64,000 nucleotides of DNA from Halopseudomonas sabulinigri (GTDB lineage Bacteria; Pseudomonadota; Gammaproteobacteria; Pseudomonadales; Pseudomonadaceae), in assembly GCF_900105255.1 (NCBI RefSeq), contig NZ_LT629763.1, forward strand, positions 2,108,001-2,172,000, read 5' to 3'. Positions 26,125 to 38,493 of the stretch are shown in pieces (the first letter of the stretch is position 1; every line of letters starts with the position of its first letter). The notes under the pieces are model-generated. The model did no database searches, was not told where the DNA came from, and worked only from the letters and a program-made list of their open reading frames with translations. A program made the translations under genes and the position numbers.

Positions 26125-26886
26125 TGTTTCGTAAGCGTCCTGAATGCGGCGAATCTGCTCACCGGCGCCAGACAGCCCCGGCTCACCCACGCCGCGCGCA
26201 ATCATCTTGTCTGGATGGTGCTTGCTCAGCTGGCGACGATAGGCGCGCTTGATCTGTTCAGGGGTGGCATCCAGCTCCACCTTGAGCAGCGCCGCAGCCT
26301 GATGCAGACGATCCTGACTGGCTACCGGGGAGCGCGCCGCGGTGCGCTCACTGCGCTGATGTTTCTGGTGCATGCGCTGCTGTTCCGCGCGCCCCACTCC
26401 CGCCTTGTTTGACCAGGCATCCAGCAGGCTGCGCGCTTCCGCGCTCAATTGACCTGTCAGCAGCGCCATACGCCAACAGCAGTCCAGCAGCTCGGCGGAA
26501 CGCCCGGGCTCGCGGCGGCAAAAGCGCTGCACCAGCCGGGTCAGCTCGGTGCCCGCGAGCTTGCCGGCATTGAAATCATGCATCGCCTTCAGGCGCGCGG
26601 GCTCATCCAGCCGGTATTGCTGCATCAGGTCGCGGGCCAGCTGCAAATGCCCCTGGGTCACCCGACCATTGGCGCGGGCCAGCCGCCCCATGCAGAGAAA
26701 CAATACGCGCTCGAACCTTGAACTCCCACCGCGCAACTCGGCAAGTTTGCTTGAAAGATCGCGCCATCGCCGCAACCGCCAATGCCGATCCAGGGCATGC
26801 CCCAGTACGGCGCCCACCAGCGCACCCGGCACACCGCCACCCAAGCCGCCAAACACGGCGCCCAGCACCGTTACCGGCCACAGCAT
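26098..26886 (-). CDS. djlA: DjlA-type co-chaperone (TerB and DnaJ domains)
   Basis: The 262-residue product has a hydrophobic Gly-rich N-terminus (about 1-30, a likely membrane anchor), a TerB-like helical domain (about 50-165, FERVLFLCMGRLARANGRVTQ), a basic linker and a C-terminal J domain with the diagnostic HPD in SKHHPDKM. This is the DjlA layout; the protein stimulates DnaK ATPase at the inner membrane. It lies four bases after murU in the same direction. The stop overlaps the convergent DUF3530 gene. Confidence 0.88.
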   Translation of the reverse strand: MLWPVTVLGAVFGGLGGGVPGALVGAVLGHALDRHWRLRRWRDLSSKLAELRGGSSRFERVLFLCMGRLARANGRVTQGHLQLARDLMQQYRLDEPARLKAMHDFNAGKLAGTELTRLVQRFCRREPGRSAELLDCCWRMALLTGQLSAEARSLLDAWSNKAGVGRAEQQRMHQKHQRSERTAARSPVASQDRLHQAAALLKVELDATPEQIKRAYRRQLSKHHPDKMIARGVGEPGLSGAGEQIRRIQDAYETLRRHRGFR

Positions 26887-26889
26887 GGG

Positions 26890-28571
<1,682 letters not shown>

Positions 28572-28824
28572 TTAGGCTCTTTCTCGTTGTCGCCGGCCAG
28601 CCACTCGACACTTGGGCCGCGAATCGGTCACTGTTTTTCTATCGAGTCACCCTGGCTGCCTGTCGTTCCGCAGACCGGGGACTTTTTCCGCGCTTTCCTA
28701 GCTCTGGCAGCGCCCTATGCTTTATTATCCGGTATCTTGCTGGTTAGACACAGCATGCAGATTGCTATCTCCTCGCACAAGGCGTCGCGAGCACGCACCG
28801 ACTGGAAGCCCGGATAATTACATA

Positions 28825-31503
28825 ATGGCCTACCGAACTCCTCCGTTTCGTTCTTCGTTCCCCATGTTGCTGGCCAGCTCTCTGCTGCTGGCACAGCCGA
28901 TCAGCGCCTTTGCTGCCAATCAGGTGCAATGTCGCGCCAGCGGCACCAGCTGGAGCTGCGAACCCGTGCAAGCCCGTGGCGAATTGCCGCCTAGGCCGCC
29001 ACAACCCCGCCCGCTGCCGGCCCCGGTCAGCGACGCGCCTGTCGGCATCACTGCGCCTGCGGCCGCCGCTGGGGTCGCCGCAGCGGCTACCCAGGCCGCA
29101 CCGCGCAACGATTTCAGTCGTCTCGACTGGGTGCCCCGTGAGCAGTTGACCGCCGAACAACAGGCAGCCATCGCGCCTTACTGCGGCGGCACTTACGTCG
29201 AGCCCGCGCGCAGCGGCCGGGACGATGAAACCCCGTTTGACGAGTTGCCGGTTTATGCTTCCGCCGACTCCAGCCGTTTTGAGCAAGGCAGTCAGACCGG
29301 CGTACTTGAGGGCGACGTACTGTTGCGCCAGGGTCGCCTGCAAGCGCGGTCCGACCAGGCCAGCTTTGACCAGGCCAACAGCAGCGCGCGCCTTGAAGGC
29401 AACGTTCAGCTGCGTGACCAGGGCGTTCTGGTCCTGGGCGACACGGCGAGCATGCGCATAGATAACGGCGAAACCCGCATCGACAACGTCGAATACGTGG
29501 TACATGCCGCCCGTGCCAGAGGCACCGCAGACAAGCTGATGCGCCGCGATGACGCCGTTATCGTCATGACTGACGGCAGCTACACCACCTGCGAGCCTGG
29601 CGAAAACACCTGGTCCCTGCACAGCAAAGACATCGAACTGGACCGCGAAAAAGGCTGGGGTGAAGCCAAGCACGTGACCCTCAAGGTCAAGGACGTGCCG
29701 GTTTTCTACTCACCCTATCTGTATTTCCCGCTGGATGACCGCCGCCAGACCGGCCTGCTGACCCCGTCGATCAGCCACTCCACGGACAACGGCACCGAGA
29801 TCGAAACGCCCTATTACATCAATATCGCGCCCGATTACGACGCCACTCTGTATCCGCGCTACCTCTCCGAACGGGGCATGCAGCTCGAAGGTGAGTTCCG
29901 TTACCTCAAGCCGGACAACGAGGGCAAACTGTCCGCTGCCTATCTGAACGACACCAAGTACGATGAGAACCGTTGGTTGTACGGCTGGCAGCACAAGGGC
30001 GGCCTGAGCAGCCGCTGGAGCACCGAGGTCGACTACACCGACATCAGTGATCCCTTCTACTTCCAGGATCTGAACTCGGCCCTTGATGTGCGCAGCGATA
30101 CCTATGTGGATCAGCGCGCCGCCGCAACCTATCGCGGCGACGGCTGGCGCTTCCAGGCCGCCGTCCACGACTACGAGCTGGCCACCATTACCTCGCTTAC
30201 CCCCTACGAGCGACTGCCGCAATTGCGCCTCGACGGGGCAGACTGGCTGGGCGATAGCGGCCTGCGCTTTGGTTACAAGGCGGAATACACCTACTTCGAC
30301 CGCGACCTGAGCAGCGGCTTCATCACCGGCCAAGACGGCGTTCAGTTCGACAGTCAGGGCAACCCCATTCTAACCCCGGATGAAAACCTGATCGGTCTGC
30401 AGCGCGCGACCGGTCACCGCGTCAGCGTCAGCCCCAGTCTGAGTTACCCGTGGCGTAACAACTGGGCCTTCGTAACGCCCAGCGTGCGCACCCAGACGAC
30501 CTACTACGACCTGGACTTCGACGCTCGCGCCGACGGCTTTGACTACGGCGACGCCAACAACACACCGTCCAGCACCATTCCAGTGGCCAGCCTCGACGGC
30601 GGCTTGTATTTCGACCGCCAGACCAGCTGGTTCGGCAACAGTCTGCGTCAGACCCTGGAGCCGCGAGCGTTTTATCTGTATGCGCCCTATGAAAACCAGG
30701 ACGATCAACCGCTGTTTGACACCAACGAGAACACCTTCAGCTATAACTCGCTGTTCCGTGATGACCGTTTCAGTGGCAACGACCGCGTGGGTGATGCCAA
30801 CCAGCTGTCGCTGGGCGTAACCAGCCGCGCCCTGGAGAACGATGGCACCGAGCGCGCCCGCGGCAGCTTTGGCCAGGTGTTCTACTTCCGCGACCGCGAG
30901 GTACAGCTGCTGGAAGCTGATGGTACTGCGCCCGAGGCTGACACCTCCTCGTCTTCGGCTTACGCCGCCGAGGTCATGTACCAGGTCAGCGACGCCTGGC
31001 GCCTGAACGCAGACGTGCTTTGGGACCCGGATGACAGTGGCAGCGACGCCGGTAGCGTGATGGCCAATTACCAGCCCGAGCCGCGCAAGATACTCAACAT
31101 GGGCTACCGCTATCGCAACAACATCAACACCTTCAATGCGCTGACCGGCACCTTTGACCGCGATGTCGATCAACGTATCGACCAGTCGGACCTGTCGTTC
31201 ATGTGGCCACTAAACCCACAGTGGAGCCTAATCGGTCGCTGGCAGCACGACTTTGCCGAGGATCGAACCCTCGAAGCATTCGGTGGTCTTGAGTACGACA
31301 GCTGCTGCTGGAAATTGCGTGTCGTCAACCGGTATTGGGTTGACTACAACGAGTTTGAATCGGTCGCCCAGGACGAAACCAATCGCGGGATCTTCCTGCA
31401 GATTGTGCTCAAGGGCCTTGGCAGTGTGACCGGCAATGACGTCGACAGCCTGCTCGACGATGGAATCCCAGGTTATAGAGAGCGTGAAGATAATGCATTG
31501 TAA
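28825..31503 (+). CDS. lptD: LPS-assembly protein LptD
   Basis: The 892-residue outer-membrane protein inserts lipopolysaccharide into the outer leaflet with LptE. A signal peptide (FPMLLASSLLLAQPISAFA) is followed by N-terminal cysteines (CRASGTSWSCEP, YCGGTY), an OstA/LptA-like beta-jellyroll (about 150-270, LQARSDQASFDQANSSARLEGNVQL) and a large beta-barrel. The vicinal cysteines in SCCWKL near the C-terminus pair with the N-terminal ones. I took the ATG at 28825 because it opens the signal peptide as in Pseudomonas LptD. It overlaps surA by 11 bases. Confidence 0.96.
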   Translation: MAYRTPPFRSSFPMLLASSLLLAQPISAFAANQVQCRASGTSWSCEPVQARGELPPRPPQPRPLPAPVSDAPVGITAPAAAAGVAAAATQAAPRNDFSRLDWVPREQLTAEQQAAIAPYCGGTYVEPARSGRDDETPFDELPVYASADSSRFEQGSQTGVLEGDVLLRQGRLQARSDQASFDQANSSARLEGNVQLRDQGVLVLGDTASMRIDNGETRIDNVEYVVHAARARGTADKLMRRDDAVIVMTDGSYTTCEPGENTWSLHSKDIELDREKGWGEAKHVTLKVKDVPVFYSPYLYFPLDDRRQTGLLTPSISHSTDNGTEIETPYYINIAPDYDATLYPRYLSERGMQLEGEFRYLKPDNEGKLSAAYLNDTKYDENRWLYGWQHKGGLSSRWSTEVDYTDISDPFYFQDLNSALDVRSDTYVDQRAAATYRGDGWRFQAAVHDYELATITSLTPYERLPQLRLDGADWLGDSGLRFGYKAEYTYFDRDLSSGFITGQDGVQFDSQGNPILTPDENLIGLQRATGHRVSVSPSLSYPWRNNWAFVTPSVRTQTTYYDLDFDARADGFDYGDANNTPSSTIPVASLDGGLYFDRQTSWFGNSLRQTLEPRAFYLYAPYENQDDQPLFDTNENTFSYNSLFRDDRFSGNDRVGDANQLSLGVTSRALENDGTERARGSFGQVFYFRDREVQLLEADGTAPEADTSSSSAYAAEVMYQVSDAWRLNADVLWDPDDSGSDAGSVMANYQPEPRKILNMGYRYRNNINTFNALTGTFDRDVDQRIDQSDLSFMWPLNPQWSLIGRWQHDFAEDRTLEAFGGLEYDSCCWKLRVVNRYWVDYNEFESVAQDETNRGIFLQIVLKGLGSVTGNDVDSLLDDGIPGYREREDNAL

Positions 31504-32782
31504 GTTTATACCGGCCATTTTCAGCCTGTGCGCAGCCATGCTGTTGGGCTCTGCCGCGCAGGCCGCCGTCGTGCCACTGGACCGGGTAGCCGCCATCGTC
31601 GACAACGACGTGGTGATGGTCAGCCAGGTCAACGAGCGTATGCAGGCCGTGCGTCAGCAGTTGCGCCAGAACGGCACCGAGCTGCCGCCGGAAGACCAGT
31701 TGCAGTCTCAGGTACTTGACCGCCTGGTGCTGGAAAGTATCCAGTTGCAGATGGGTGAACGGGCCGGCATCCGCATTGACGACGCCGCCCTGAACCAGGC
31801 CATGCAGCAAATCGCCGCCCGTAACAACGTTACTCTGGAGCAGTTTCGCGCCGCGCTGGAACGCGATGGCATCAGCTACAATCAGGCCCGCGAGCAGATT
31901 CGCCGCGAGATGATCATCAACCGGGTGCGTCAGCGCCGCGTGCGCGACACCATTCAGGTTACCGATCAGGAAGTGCGCAACTTCCTCAACTCCGAGGTTG
32001 GCCGCTATCAGACTTCCGCCGACTTTCGCTTGGCCATGATAGTGCTGCCGCTCTCGGAAAGTGCCAGCCAAAGCGAAGTTGAAAAGGTCGCCAAGGCCGC
32101 TGGCGACATCTACCAGCAGCTGCAGAACGGCGCGGACTTCAACACCCTGGCTGCCAGCCGCTCGGCCGGCGATACCGCCCTGGAAGGCGGCGAACTTGGC
32201 TGGCGCAAGGCTGCTCAGCTGCCTGGCCCCTTTGCCAATGCAGTAGGTCAACTGGAGATCGGCGGCGTGACCCAGCCAATGCGTTCACCAGCCGGCTTCC
32301 ACATCCTCAAGCTGCTGGAGAAGCGCGGCGGCGAGGGCCAGCTGGTGACCGAATACCAGGTGCGCCACATCCTTATCAAGCCCAGCGAGATTCGCTCCGA
32401 GGGCGAGGCCGCACAACTCAGCCAGCGCCTGTATGACCGTATTGCCAAGGGCGAGTCCTTTGCCGAGCTGGCCAAGGCCTATTCGGAAGACCCGGGCAGC
32501 GCGCTCAATGGTGGCAGCCTCAACTGGGTGACCGCGGACAGCCTGGCGCCGGAGTTTGCCGAGGTCATGACCAGCATTCCAGAGAACCAGGTCTCGGTAC
32601 CCTTCCAGAGCCAGTATGGCTGGCACATCCTGCAGGTCACCGACGAGCGTGAGGTCGACATGACCGACGAGATGCGCGAACAGCAGGCCATCAACCTGAT
32701 CCAGAGCCGCAAGTACGAAGAAGAGCTACAGAGCTGGCTGTTGAAAATCCGCGACGAAGCCTACGTCGAGACCAAGATCTAG
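31493..32782 (+). CDS. surA: Periplasmic chaperone and peptidyl-prolyl isomerase SurA
   Basis: The 429-residue product has a signal peptide ([20 protein letters not shown]), an N-terminal chaperone region ([25 protein letters not shown]) and two parvulin domains (about 170-275 and 285-385, the second with [13 protein letters not shown] and [16 protein letters not shown]). It escorts outer-membrane proteins, including LptD. The ATG at 31493 lies inside the lptD end, so translation is coupled. Confidence 0.96.
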   Translation: MHCKFIPAIFSLCAAMLLGSAAQAAVVPLDRVAAIVDNDVVMVSQVNERMQAVRQQLRQNGTELPPEDQLQSQVLDRLVLESIQLQMGERAGIRIDDAALNQAMQQIAARNNVTLEQFRAALERDGISYNQAREQIRREMIINRVRQRRVRDTIQVTDQEVRNFLNSEVGRYQTSADFRLAMIVLPLSESASQSEVEKVAKAAGDIYQQLQNGADFNTLAASRSAGDTALEGGELGWRKAAQLPGPFANAVGQLEIGGVTQPMRSPAGFHILKLLEKRGGEGQLVTEYQVRHILIKPSEIRSEGEAAQLSQRLYDRIAKGESFAELAKAYSEDPGSALNGGSLNWVTADSLAPEFAEVMTSIPENQVSVPFQSQYGWHILQVTDEREVDMTDEMREQQAINLIQSRKYEEELQSWLLKIRDEAYVETKI

Positions 32783-33774
32783 TGAGCGTACCCTGCCTTG
32801 CGATAACCGCCGGTGAGCCGGCGGGTATCGGTCCTGACCTGTGCATACAGATTGCCCAACACCCCAGCGCTGCCCAGCGCGTGGTCATTGCCGACCCCGA
32901 GCTACTGCACTGCCGGGCAAGGCAACTGGGCTTGCCGCTGGAGCTGCTGCCCTACGACCCTGACGCCATTGCTGCGCCGCAGGCCGCCGGCCAGTTGAGC
33001 ATCCTCCCGGTACCCCTGGCTGCCGTGTGCCAAGCCGGCCAGCTGGATGCCCGCAACGCAGCCTATGTGCTGAAAACCCTGCGTCTGGCAGGCGAAGGCT
33101 GCCTGAGCGGGCGCTTTGCCGCGGTGGTCACGGCACCAGTGCACAAGGGCATCATCAATGATGCGGGCGTTCCCTTCTCCGGTCACACCGAGTTCTTTGC
33201 CGAGCAGACGGCTACCGAGCAGGTGGTCATGATGCTCGCCTGCCCAGGTCTGCGGGTTGCTCTGGCCACCACGCACCTACCGCTGCGGGCGGTTGCCGAC
33301 AGCATTACCGCACCCTTACTCAAGCGGGTCATCCGCATCCTGCAGGCCGACCTGATCAGCAAGTTTGGCATTGCTCGCCCGCGCATCCTGGTCTGCGGCC
33401 TTAATCCGCACGCCGGCGAAGACGGCCATCTTGGCCGCGAAGAGCTGGACATCATCATCCCTGCCTTGGACGCACTGCGCGCCGAGGGCATCGAGCTGAT
33501 CGGCCCGCTGCCAGCAGACACACTCTTTACCGCCAAACACCTCGACCAGGCTGATGCGGTGCTCGCCATGTACCACGACCAGGGTTTGCCCGTGCTCAAA
33601 CACAAAGGGTTTGGCCAAGCGGTGAATATTACTCTGGGCATGCCGATCATCCGTACCTCGGTCGACCACGGTACCGCACTCGACCTGGCCGGCAGCGGCC
33701 TGGCCGATGCGGGCAGCCTGAGGGTGGCAATAGATACCGCAGAGCAGATGATCGCCGCTCGGAGAAACGCATGA
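32782..33774 (+). CDS. pdxA: 4-hydroxythreonine-4-phosphate dehydrogenase
   Basis: The 330-residue enzyme of pyridoxal-phosphate synthesis has the N-terminal [14 protein letters not shown], the metal-ligand histidines in [30 protein letters not shown] and [24 protein letters not shown]. It begins with GTG, which shares its first base with the surA stop (TAGTG). It overlaps rsmA by four bases at the end. Confidence 0.96.
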   Translation: MSVPCLAITAGEPAGIGPDLCIQIAQHPSAAQRVVIADPELLHCRARQLGLPLELLPYDPDAIAAPQAAGQLSILPVPLAAVCQAGQLDARNAAYVLKTLRLAGEGCLSGRFAAVVTAPVHKGIINDAGVPFSGHTEFFAEQTATEQVVMMLACPGLRVALATTHLPLRAVADSITAPLLKRVIRILQADLISKFGIARPRILVCGLNPHAGEDGHLGREELDIIIPALDALRAEGIELIGPLPADTLFTAKHLDQADAVLAMYHDQGLPVLKHKGFGQAVNITLGMPIIRTSVDHGTALDLAGSGLADAGSLRVAIDTAEQMIAARRNA

Positions 33775-34580
33775 ATCAGTTTCCGCAACACAAGGCGCGC
33801 AAGCGCTTCGGCCAGAACTTCCTGCACGACGCCGGGGTCATTGATCGCATCATTCGCTCCGTCGCGCCGCACGAAGGCGATCGCATGGTCGAGATTGGCC
33901 CAGGCCAGGGCGCCATTACCTCGGGCCTGCTGGCCAGCGGTGCGCAGCTGGACGTGGTTGAGCTGGATCATGACCTGCATCCGATTCTGATGGGCCAGTT
34001 TGGCTTCAACGAGCGCTTCCGCCTGCACAAGGGGGACGCTCTGAAGTTCAACTTCAGTCAATTGGCCGAAGACGGCCGCAAGCTGCGCGTCGTCGGCAAC
34101 CTGCCCTACAACATTTCCACGCCGCTGATGTTTCACTTGCTCGCGCAATCGCATTGCATTGCCGACATGCACTTCATGCTGCAGAAAGAGGTGGTCCAGC
34201 GCCTGGCTGCCACCGCCGGGATGAACCACTACGGCCGTCTTGGCATCATGGTGCAGTACCACTGCGCCGTCGAGCACCTGTTCGACGTGGGCTCCGGCGC
34301 GTTCAAGCCCGCCCCCAAGGTCGATTCGGCCATTGTCCGCCTGACTCCGCACAGCTCCCTGCCGCACCCGGCCGATGACGTGAAGATCCTCGAAAACATC
34401 GTGCGCGAAGCCTTCAACCAGCGCCGCAAGACCCTGCGCAATACGCTCAAGCCGCTGCTCAGCGCCGAGCAGATCGAAGCTGAAGGGCTGGACCCGAGCA
34501 TCAGGCCAGAACAGGTAGACCTGGCCGGCTTCGTGCGCCTGGCCAACCACCTCGCGCGACAGGAGCACGCCGCCTCATGA
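33771..34580 (+). CDS. rsmA: 16S rRNA dimethyladenosine transferase
   Basis: The 269-residue KsgA-family methyltransferase dimethylates two adjacent adenines near the 16S 3' end. Seen are [10 protein letters not shown], the SAM-binding [11 protein letters not shown], the catalytic NLPYNIS and the C-terminal [15 protein letters not shown]. It overlaps pdxA upstream and apaG downstream, each by four bases. Confidence 0.97.
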   Translation: MNQFPQHKARKRFGQNFLHDAGVIDRIIRSVAPHEGDRMVEIGPGQGAITSGLLASGAQLDVVELDHDLHPILMGQFGFNERFRLHKGDALKFNFSQLAEDGRKLRVVGNLPYNISTPLMFHLLAQSHCIADMHFMLQKEVVQRLAATAGMNHYGRLGIMVQYHCAVEHLFDVGSGAFKPAPKVDSAIVRLTPHSSLPHPADDVKILENIVREAFNQRRKTLRNTLKPLLSAEQIEAEGLDPSIRPEQVDLAGFVRLANHLARQEHAAS

Positions 34581-34960
34581 GCAACGCAGCAACTTACGCC
34601 ATCGCGGTCAGCGTGCAAACCCGCTACCTGCGCGAGCAGTCTGACCCAGCCGCCCAGCGCTTCGCCTTTGCCTACACCATCACCATCGCCAACCAGGGTA
34701 GTCTGCCAGCGCAACTGCTAAGCCGGCACTGGCTGATCACCGATGGCAACAACAAGGTGCAGGACGTTCAGGGCCCGGGCGTGGTCGGCGAGCAGCCGGT
34801 GATCGCTCCCGGCGCCAGCCACACCTATACCAGCGGTTGCCTGCTGGACACACCGGTTGGCACCATGGAAGGCAGTTACGATATGCGCGCCAGCGATGGG
34901 CACGCCTTCAGCGCCAGCATCGAGCGCTTCCGCCTGGCCAAACCCAACGCTCTGAACTGA
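34577..34960 (+). CDS. apaG: Co2+/Mg2+ efflux-associated protein ApaG
   Basis: The 127-residue single-domain beta-sandwich has the family's typical [47 protein letters not shown] [24 protein letters not shown] and FRLAKP at the end. Its biochemical role is unresolved. It sits between rsmA and apaH as in most gamma-proteobacteria. Confidence 0.95.
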   Translation: MSNAATYAIAVSVQTRYLREQSDPAAQRFAFAYTITIANQGSLPAQLLSRHWLITDGNNKVQDVQGPGVVGEQPVIAPGASHTYTSGCLLDTPVGTMEGSYDMRASDGHAFSASIERFRLAKPNALN

Positions 34961-34972
34961 ATAGATACCGGT

Positions 34973-35785
34973 ATGACGACTTACGCTGTTGGCGATATTC
35001 AAGGCTGTCTCAAGCCACTCAAATGCCTGCTGGCCGAGGTCGACTTCAACCCCTCGCGGGACGTGCTCTGGTCGGTCGGCGACATGGTCAACCGGGGCCC
35101 TGATTCGCTCGACACGCTGCGTTACCTGAACAGCCTCGACAACGCCTGCGTCGCTGTACTCGGCAACCACGACCTGCACCTGCTGGCGGCAGCACATGAC
35201 AGCCGTCGCCTGCGCAAGTCCGACACGCTGAAAAGCCTGCTGAAGGCGGATGACCGCAAGAAACTATTGGAAAGCCTTCGCCAGCGGCCGCTGGCGCATT
35301 ATGACGAGCAACTTGGCTACGTCATGAGTCATGCAGGAATTCCCCCGATCTGGAGCGTCAAACAGACGCTCGCACTGGCTGGCGAGGTGGAGACCGTGCT
35401 GCGTTCGGACAAACGCCTGCCGGGCTTTCTTGATGAGATGTACGGCAACGAACCAGCGCGCTGGAAAGACAGCCTCAAGGGGATGGCGCGGCTACGCGCC
35501 ATTACCAACTATCTGACGCGCATGCGCTTCTGCAAACCCGATGGTACCCTGGACCTCAAGTCCAAGGAGGGCCTGGAAACTACGCCCAAGGGCTATGCCC
35601 CCTGGTTTCGCTATCCCCGCCAGGACGCCAAGACTCAGGTGGTGTTCGGGCACTGGGCTGCACTGGAAGGCCGCACCGGTACCCAGGGTGTGCATGCGCT
35701 GGACACCGGATGCGTCTGGGGTGGGCGCATGACACTGATGAACCTCGACAACCAGGAACTGCATTACTGCGACTGTTCCCACTAA
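34973..35785 (+). CDS. apaH: Symmetrical diadenosine tetraphosphatase
   Basis: The 270-residue phosphoprotein-phosphatase-like enzyme hydrolyses Ap4A to two ADP and removes Np4 caps from RNA. Metal-binding motifs are visible: VGDIQGC (the first, Asp and His-type site), [22 protein letters not shown] and SHAGIPP, with a later HWAALEG. It follows apaG after 12 bases. Confidence 0.96.
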   Translation: MTTYAVGDIQGCLKPLKCLLAEVDFNPSRDVLWSVGDMVNRGPDSLDTLRYLNSLDNACVAVLGNHDLHLLAAAHDSRRLRKSDTLKSLLKADDRKKLLESLRQRPLAHYDEQLGYVMSHAGIPPIWSVKQTLALAGEVETVLRSDKRLPGFLDEMYGNEPARWKDSLKGMARLRAITNYLTRMRFCKPDGTLDLKSKEGLETTPKGYAPWFRYPRQDAKTQVVFGHWAALEGRTGTQGVHALDTGCVWGGRMTLMNLDNQELHYCDCSH

Positions 35786-35807
35786 GCCCTCCGCGGAGCC
35801 CACAGCC

Positions 35808-36128
35808 ATGAGCGACTTTCAACGCATTGACCCCATTCAGGCCAGCGAGCTACTGCAGGGCGGTGCGCAGTTGGCTGACATCCGCGACCCGCAGAGTTAT
35901 CAGCTGGGCCACATTCCCGGCGCCGTGCGACTGGATAACGACAACCTCGCACAGTTTGTGGCAACGGCAGACAAACAGACCCCTCTGCTGGTGTGCTGCT
36001 ATCACGGCAACTCCAGCCAGCCCGCAGCAGCTTACCTGGCCAGCCTGGGCTTTGCCGCCGTATACAGTCTGGATGGCGGCTTCGAGCTATGGCGCCAGCA
36101 GTTTCCCGAACAGATCAGCCACGACTAA
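35808..36128 (+). CDS. glpE: Thiosulfate sulfurtransferase (rhodanese)
   Basis: The 106-residue single rhodanese domain has LADIRDPQSYQLGHIPGAVRL and the active-site loop CYHGNSS with the catalytic Cys. It transfers sulfane sulfur from thiosulfate to cyanide or thioredoxin. The end of the lptD-to-apaH chain is its usual place in Pseudomonas. No clear terminator follows. Confidence 0.93.
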   Translation: MSDFQRIDPIQASELLQGGAQLADIRDPQSYQLGHIPGAVRLDNDNLAQFVATADKQTPLLVCCYHGNSSQPAAAYLASLGFAAVYSLDGGFELWRQQFPEQISHD

Positions 36129-36433
36129 ATCCGCAACAAAAAAAACTCCGTTTTATCTTTCCCTGCACCGCGGTATGCATCTATCCTGAATTCAGGAGTT
36201 TCACAAAGAGCAAGTCGGTCTGCCGGCTTCCGATAACGACGGGAGCCTGCCGGATCCGTCGTCCGGCCAGCCACACTGGTCGCCCGGTGCCTCCGACAGA
36301 CTCCCCGACCATGCCCGTCTTTGCGTTTTGGGGGAATCACGCATCAGGATATGCCGTCGCCCGGTAAAGCGCGTCAGGCGGGCTGTTGCCCGGAAGTCCC
36401 AGACCTCATCCCTGGTAACAGCGAGGTCGCGTC
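36129..36433. other. 305-base leader region of the prkA operon
   Basis: It holds a perfect 14-base palindrome TCCTGAATTCAGGA (36184-36197) that overlaps a -10-like CTATCCT (36181-36187, reminiscent of a stationary-phase sigma site). It also has a 6-base stem GCCGGA/TCCGGC (36249-36267) and GAGG ahead of the prkA ATG. I found no convincing sigma-54 site and no reading frame that looks coding. Confidence 0.4.
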
Positions 36434-38356
36434 ATGAGCATATTCAGTCATTTCCAGAACCGCTTCGAAGCCACCCGACAAGAAGAATACAGCCTTCAGG
36501 AATACCTGGAGCTCTGCAAGACAGACCCCACTGCCTACGCCTCTGCCGCCGAACGCCTGTTGATGGCCATCGGCAAACCCGAGCTGATCGACACCTCACT
36601 TGACCCGCGTCACTCGCGCATCTTTTCCAACAAGATCATCAAGCGTTACCCGGCCTTTGCCGATTTCCACGGTATGGAAGACGCCATTGAGCACATCGTC
36701 TCCTTCTTCCGCCACGCCGCGCAGGGCCTGGAAGAACGCAAGCAGATTCTCTATCTGCTCGGCCCGGTGGGCGGCGGCAAGTCCTCGCTGGCGGAGAAAC
36801 TCAAGTCGCTGATGCAGCAAGTGCCCTTCTACGCGATCAAGGGCTCGCCGGTATTCGAGTCTCCACTGGGGCTGTTCAACGCCGAGGAAGACGGCGACAT
36901 TCTGGAGGAAGACTTCGGGATTCCCCGGCGCTACATCAACAGCATCATTTCCCCCTGGGCGGTCAAACGGCTGCACGAATTCAATGGCGACATTTCCCAG
37001 TTCCGGGTGGTCAAGCTCTACCCCTCGATACTGCAGCAAGTGGCCGTGGCCAAGACCGAACCGGGCGATGAGAACAACCAGGACATCTCATCACTGGTCG
37101 GCAAGGTGGATATTCGCAAGCTGGAAGAATTCCCGCAGAACGACCCCGACGCCTACAGCTACTCGGGCGGCCTGTGCCGCGCCAACCAAGGCCTGCTTGA
37201 GTTCGTCGAGATGTTCAAGGCACCAATCAAGGTCCTGCATCCGCTACTGACCGCTACCCAGGAGGGCAATTACAACAGCACCGAGGGCATGGGCGCGATC
37301 CCATTCAACGGCGTGATTCTGGCGCACTCCAACGAGTCTGAATGGCATAGTTTCCGCAACAACAAGAACAACGAAGCCTTCATCGACCGTATCTACATCG
37401 TCAAGGTGCCCTACTGCCTGCGCGTCAGCGACGAAATTCAGATTTACGGCAAGCTGCTCAGCAACAGTTCGCTGGCTAACGCGCACTGCGCGCCAGACAC
37501 GCTGAAAATGCTGGCCCAGTTCACTACCCTGTCGCGCCTCAAGGAGCCGGAGAACTCCAACCTCTACTCCAAGATGCGCATCTACGATGGCGAAAATCTC
37601 AAAGATACCGACCCCAAGGCCAAGTCGATTCAGGAGTACCGCGACTCGGCCGGCGTAGACGAGGGTATGAATGGGCTGTCTACCCGCTTCGCCTTCAAGA
37701 TTCTCTCCAAGGTGTTCAACTTCGATACCACCGAGGTCGCCGCCAACCCGGTGCACCTGCTGTACGTGCTGGAGCAGCAGATCGAGCAGGAACAGTTCCC
37801 CAGCGAGGTGAGCGATCGCTACCTGCGTTTCCTCAAGGAATATCTCGCCCCGCGCTACGTCGAGTTCATCGGCAAGGAAATCCAGACCGCTTACCTGGAG
37901 TCCTACAGCGAGTATGGGCAGAACATCTTCGACCGCTACGTGCTTTACGCCGACTTCTGGATTCAGGATCAGGAATACCGCGATCCGGAAACCGGCGAAA
38001 TTCTCAACCGCGCCTCACTCAACGAGGAGTTGGAAAAGATCGAGAAGCCGGCCGGCATCAGCAATCCCAAGGATTTCCGCAACGAGATCGTCAACTTCGT
38101 GCTGCGCGCTCGTGCGCAGAACAACGGCAAGAACCCAAGCTGGCTGTCCTATGAAAAGCTGCGCGTGGTGATTGAGAAGAAGATGTTCTCCAACACCGAA
38201 GACCTGCTACCGGTCATCAGCTTCAACGCCAAAGCGTCCAACGAAGACCAGAAAAAACACAACGACTTTGTCACCAGGATGGTCGAGCGCGGCTATACCG
38301 AAAAACAGGTGCGCCTGCTCTCGGAATGGTACTTGCGCGTACGCAAAGCCCAGTAG
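36434..38356 (+). CDS. prkA: PrkA-type serine protein kinase (AAA+ family)
   Basis: The 640-residue protein is YeaG/PrkA: an N-terminal AAA+ domain with the P-loop GPVGGGKS (110-117) and a C-terminal kinase-like PrkA domain. Other family segments are IFSNKIIKRYPAF, FNGVILAHSNESEW and YLESYSEYGQNIFDRYV. In E. coli yeaG with yeaH responds to nitrogen starvation and other stress. It heads the prkA-yeaH-spoVR set. The start at 36434 has GAGG nine bases upstream. Confidence 0.95.
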   Translation: MSIFSHFQNRFEATRQEEYSLQEYLELCKTDPTAYASAAERLLMAIGKPELIDTSLDPRHSRIFSNKIIKRYPAFADFHGMEDAIEHIVSFFRHAAQGLEERKQILYLLGPVGGGKSSLAEKLKSLMQQVPFYAIKGSPVFESPLGLFNAEEDGDILEEDFGIPRRYINSIISPWAVKRLHEFNGDISQFRVVKLYPSILQQVAVAKTEPGDENNQDISSLVGKVDIRKLEEFPQNDPDAYSYSGGLCRANQGLLEFVEMFKAPIKVLHPLLTATQEGNYNSTEGMGAIPFNGVILAHSNESEWHSFRNNKNNEAFIDRIYIVKVPYCLRVSDEIQIYGKLLSNSSLANAHCAPDTLKMLAQFTTLSRLKEPENSNLYSKMRIYDGENLKDTDPKAKSIQEYRDSAGVDEGMNGLSTRFAFKILSKVFNFDTTEVAANPVHLLYVLEQQIEQEQFPSEVSDRYLRFLKEYLAPRYVEFIGKEIQTAYLESYSEYGQNIFDRYVLYADFWIQDQEYRDPETGEILNRASLNEELEKIEKPAGISNPKDFRNEIVNFVLRARAQNNGKNPSWLSYEKLRVVIEKKMFSNTEDLLPVISFNAKASNEDQKKHNDFVTRMVERGYTEKQVRLLSEWYLRVRKAQ

Positions 38357-38371
38357 CGGCTGAGCAGCACA

Positions 38372-38477
38372 CGCCGCAAGCGTCACGCGGCGAGCAGCGC
38401 GGCGCCGCCCAAGACTGAGTGCGGCGCCGCAAAGCAGCACAGCCGGCCTCAAGTTTGCAGCTTATAGCTTGTGGCTG
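38372..38477. repeat. Intergenic repeat, copy 3 (prkA/yeaH gap)
   Basis: The left arm has CGCCGCAAGCGTCACGCGGC and the right arm CAGCTTATAGCTTGTGGCTG (38458-38477). Inside, the palindrome GCGGCGCCGC occurs twice, at 38399-38408 and 38421-38430, and can pair as a 10-base stem with a 12-base loop. It fills most of the gap before yeaH. Confidence 0.6.
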
Positions 38478-38493
38478 GCCCGGAGGGCCTTGA

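Noticed and set aside
33183..34568. Long open frame of 461 codons on the minus strand over pdxA and rsmA
   Set aside because: It lies wholly antisense to two clear genes, its translation has no recognisable domain, and GC-rich DNA commonly yields such frames.
36129..36433. Sigma-54 promoter before prkA
   Set aside because: I looked for TGGCA-N7-TTGC and found no acceptable match with correct spacing.
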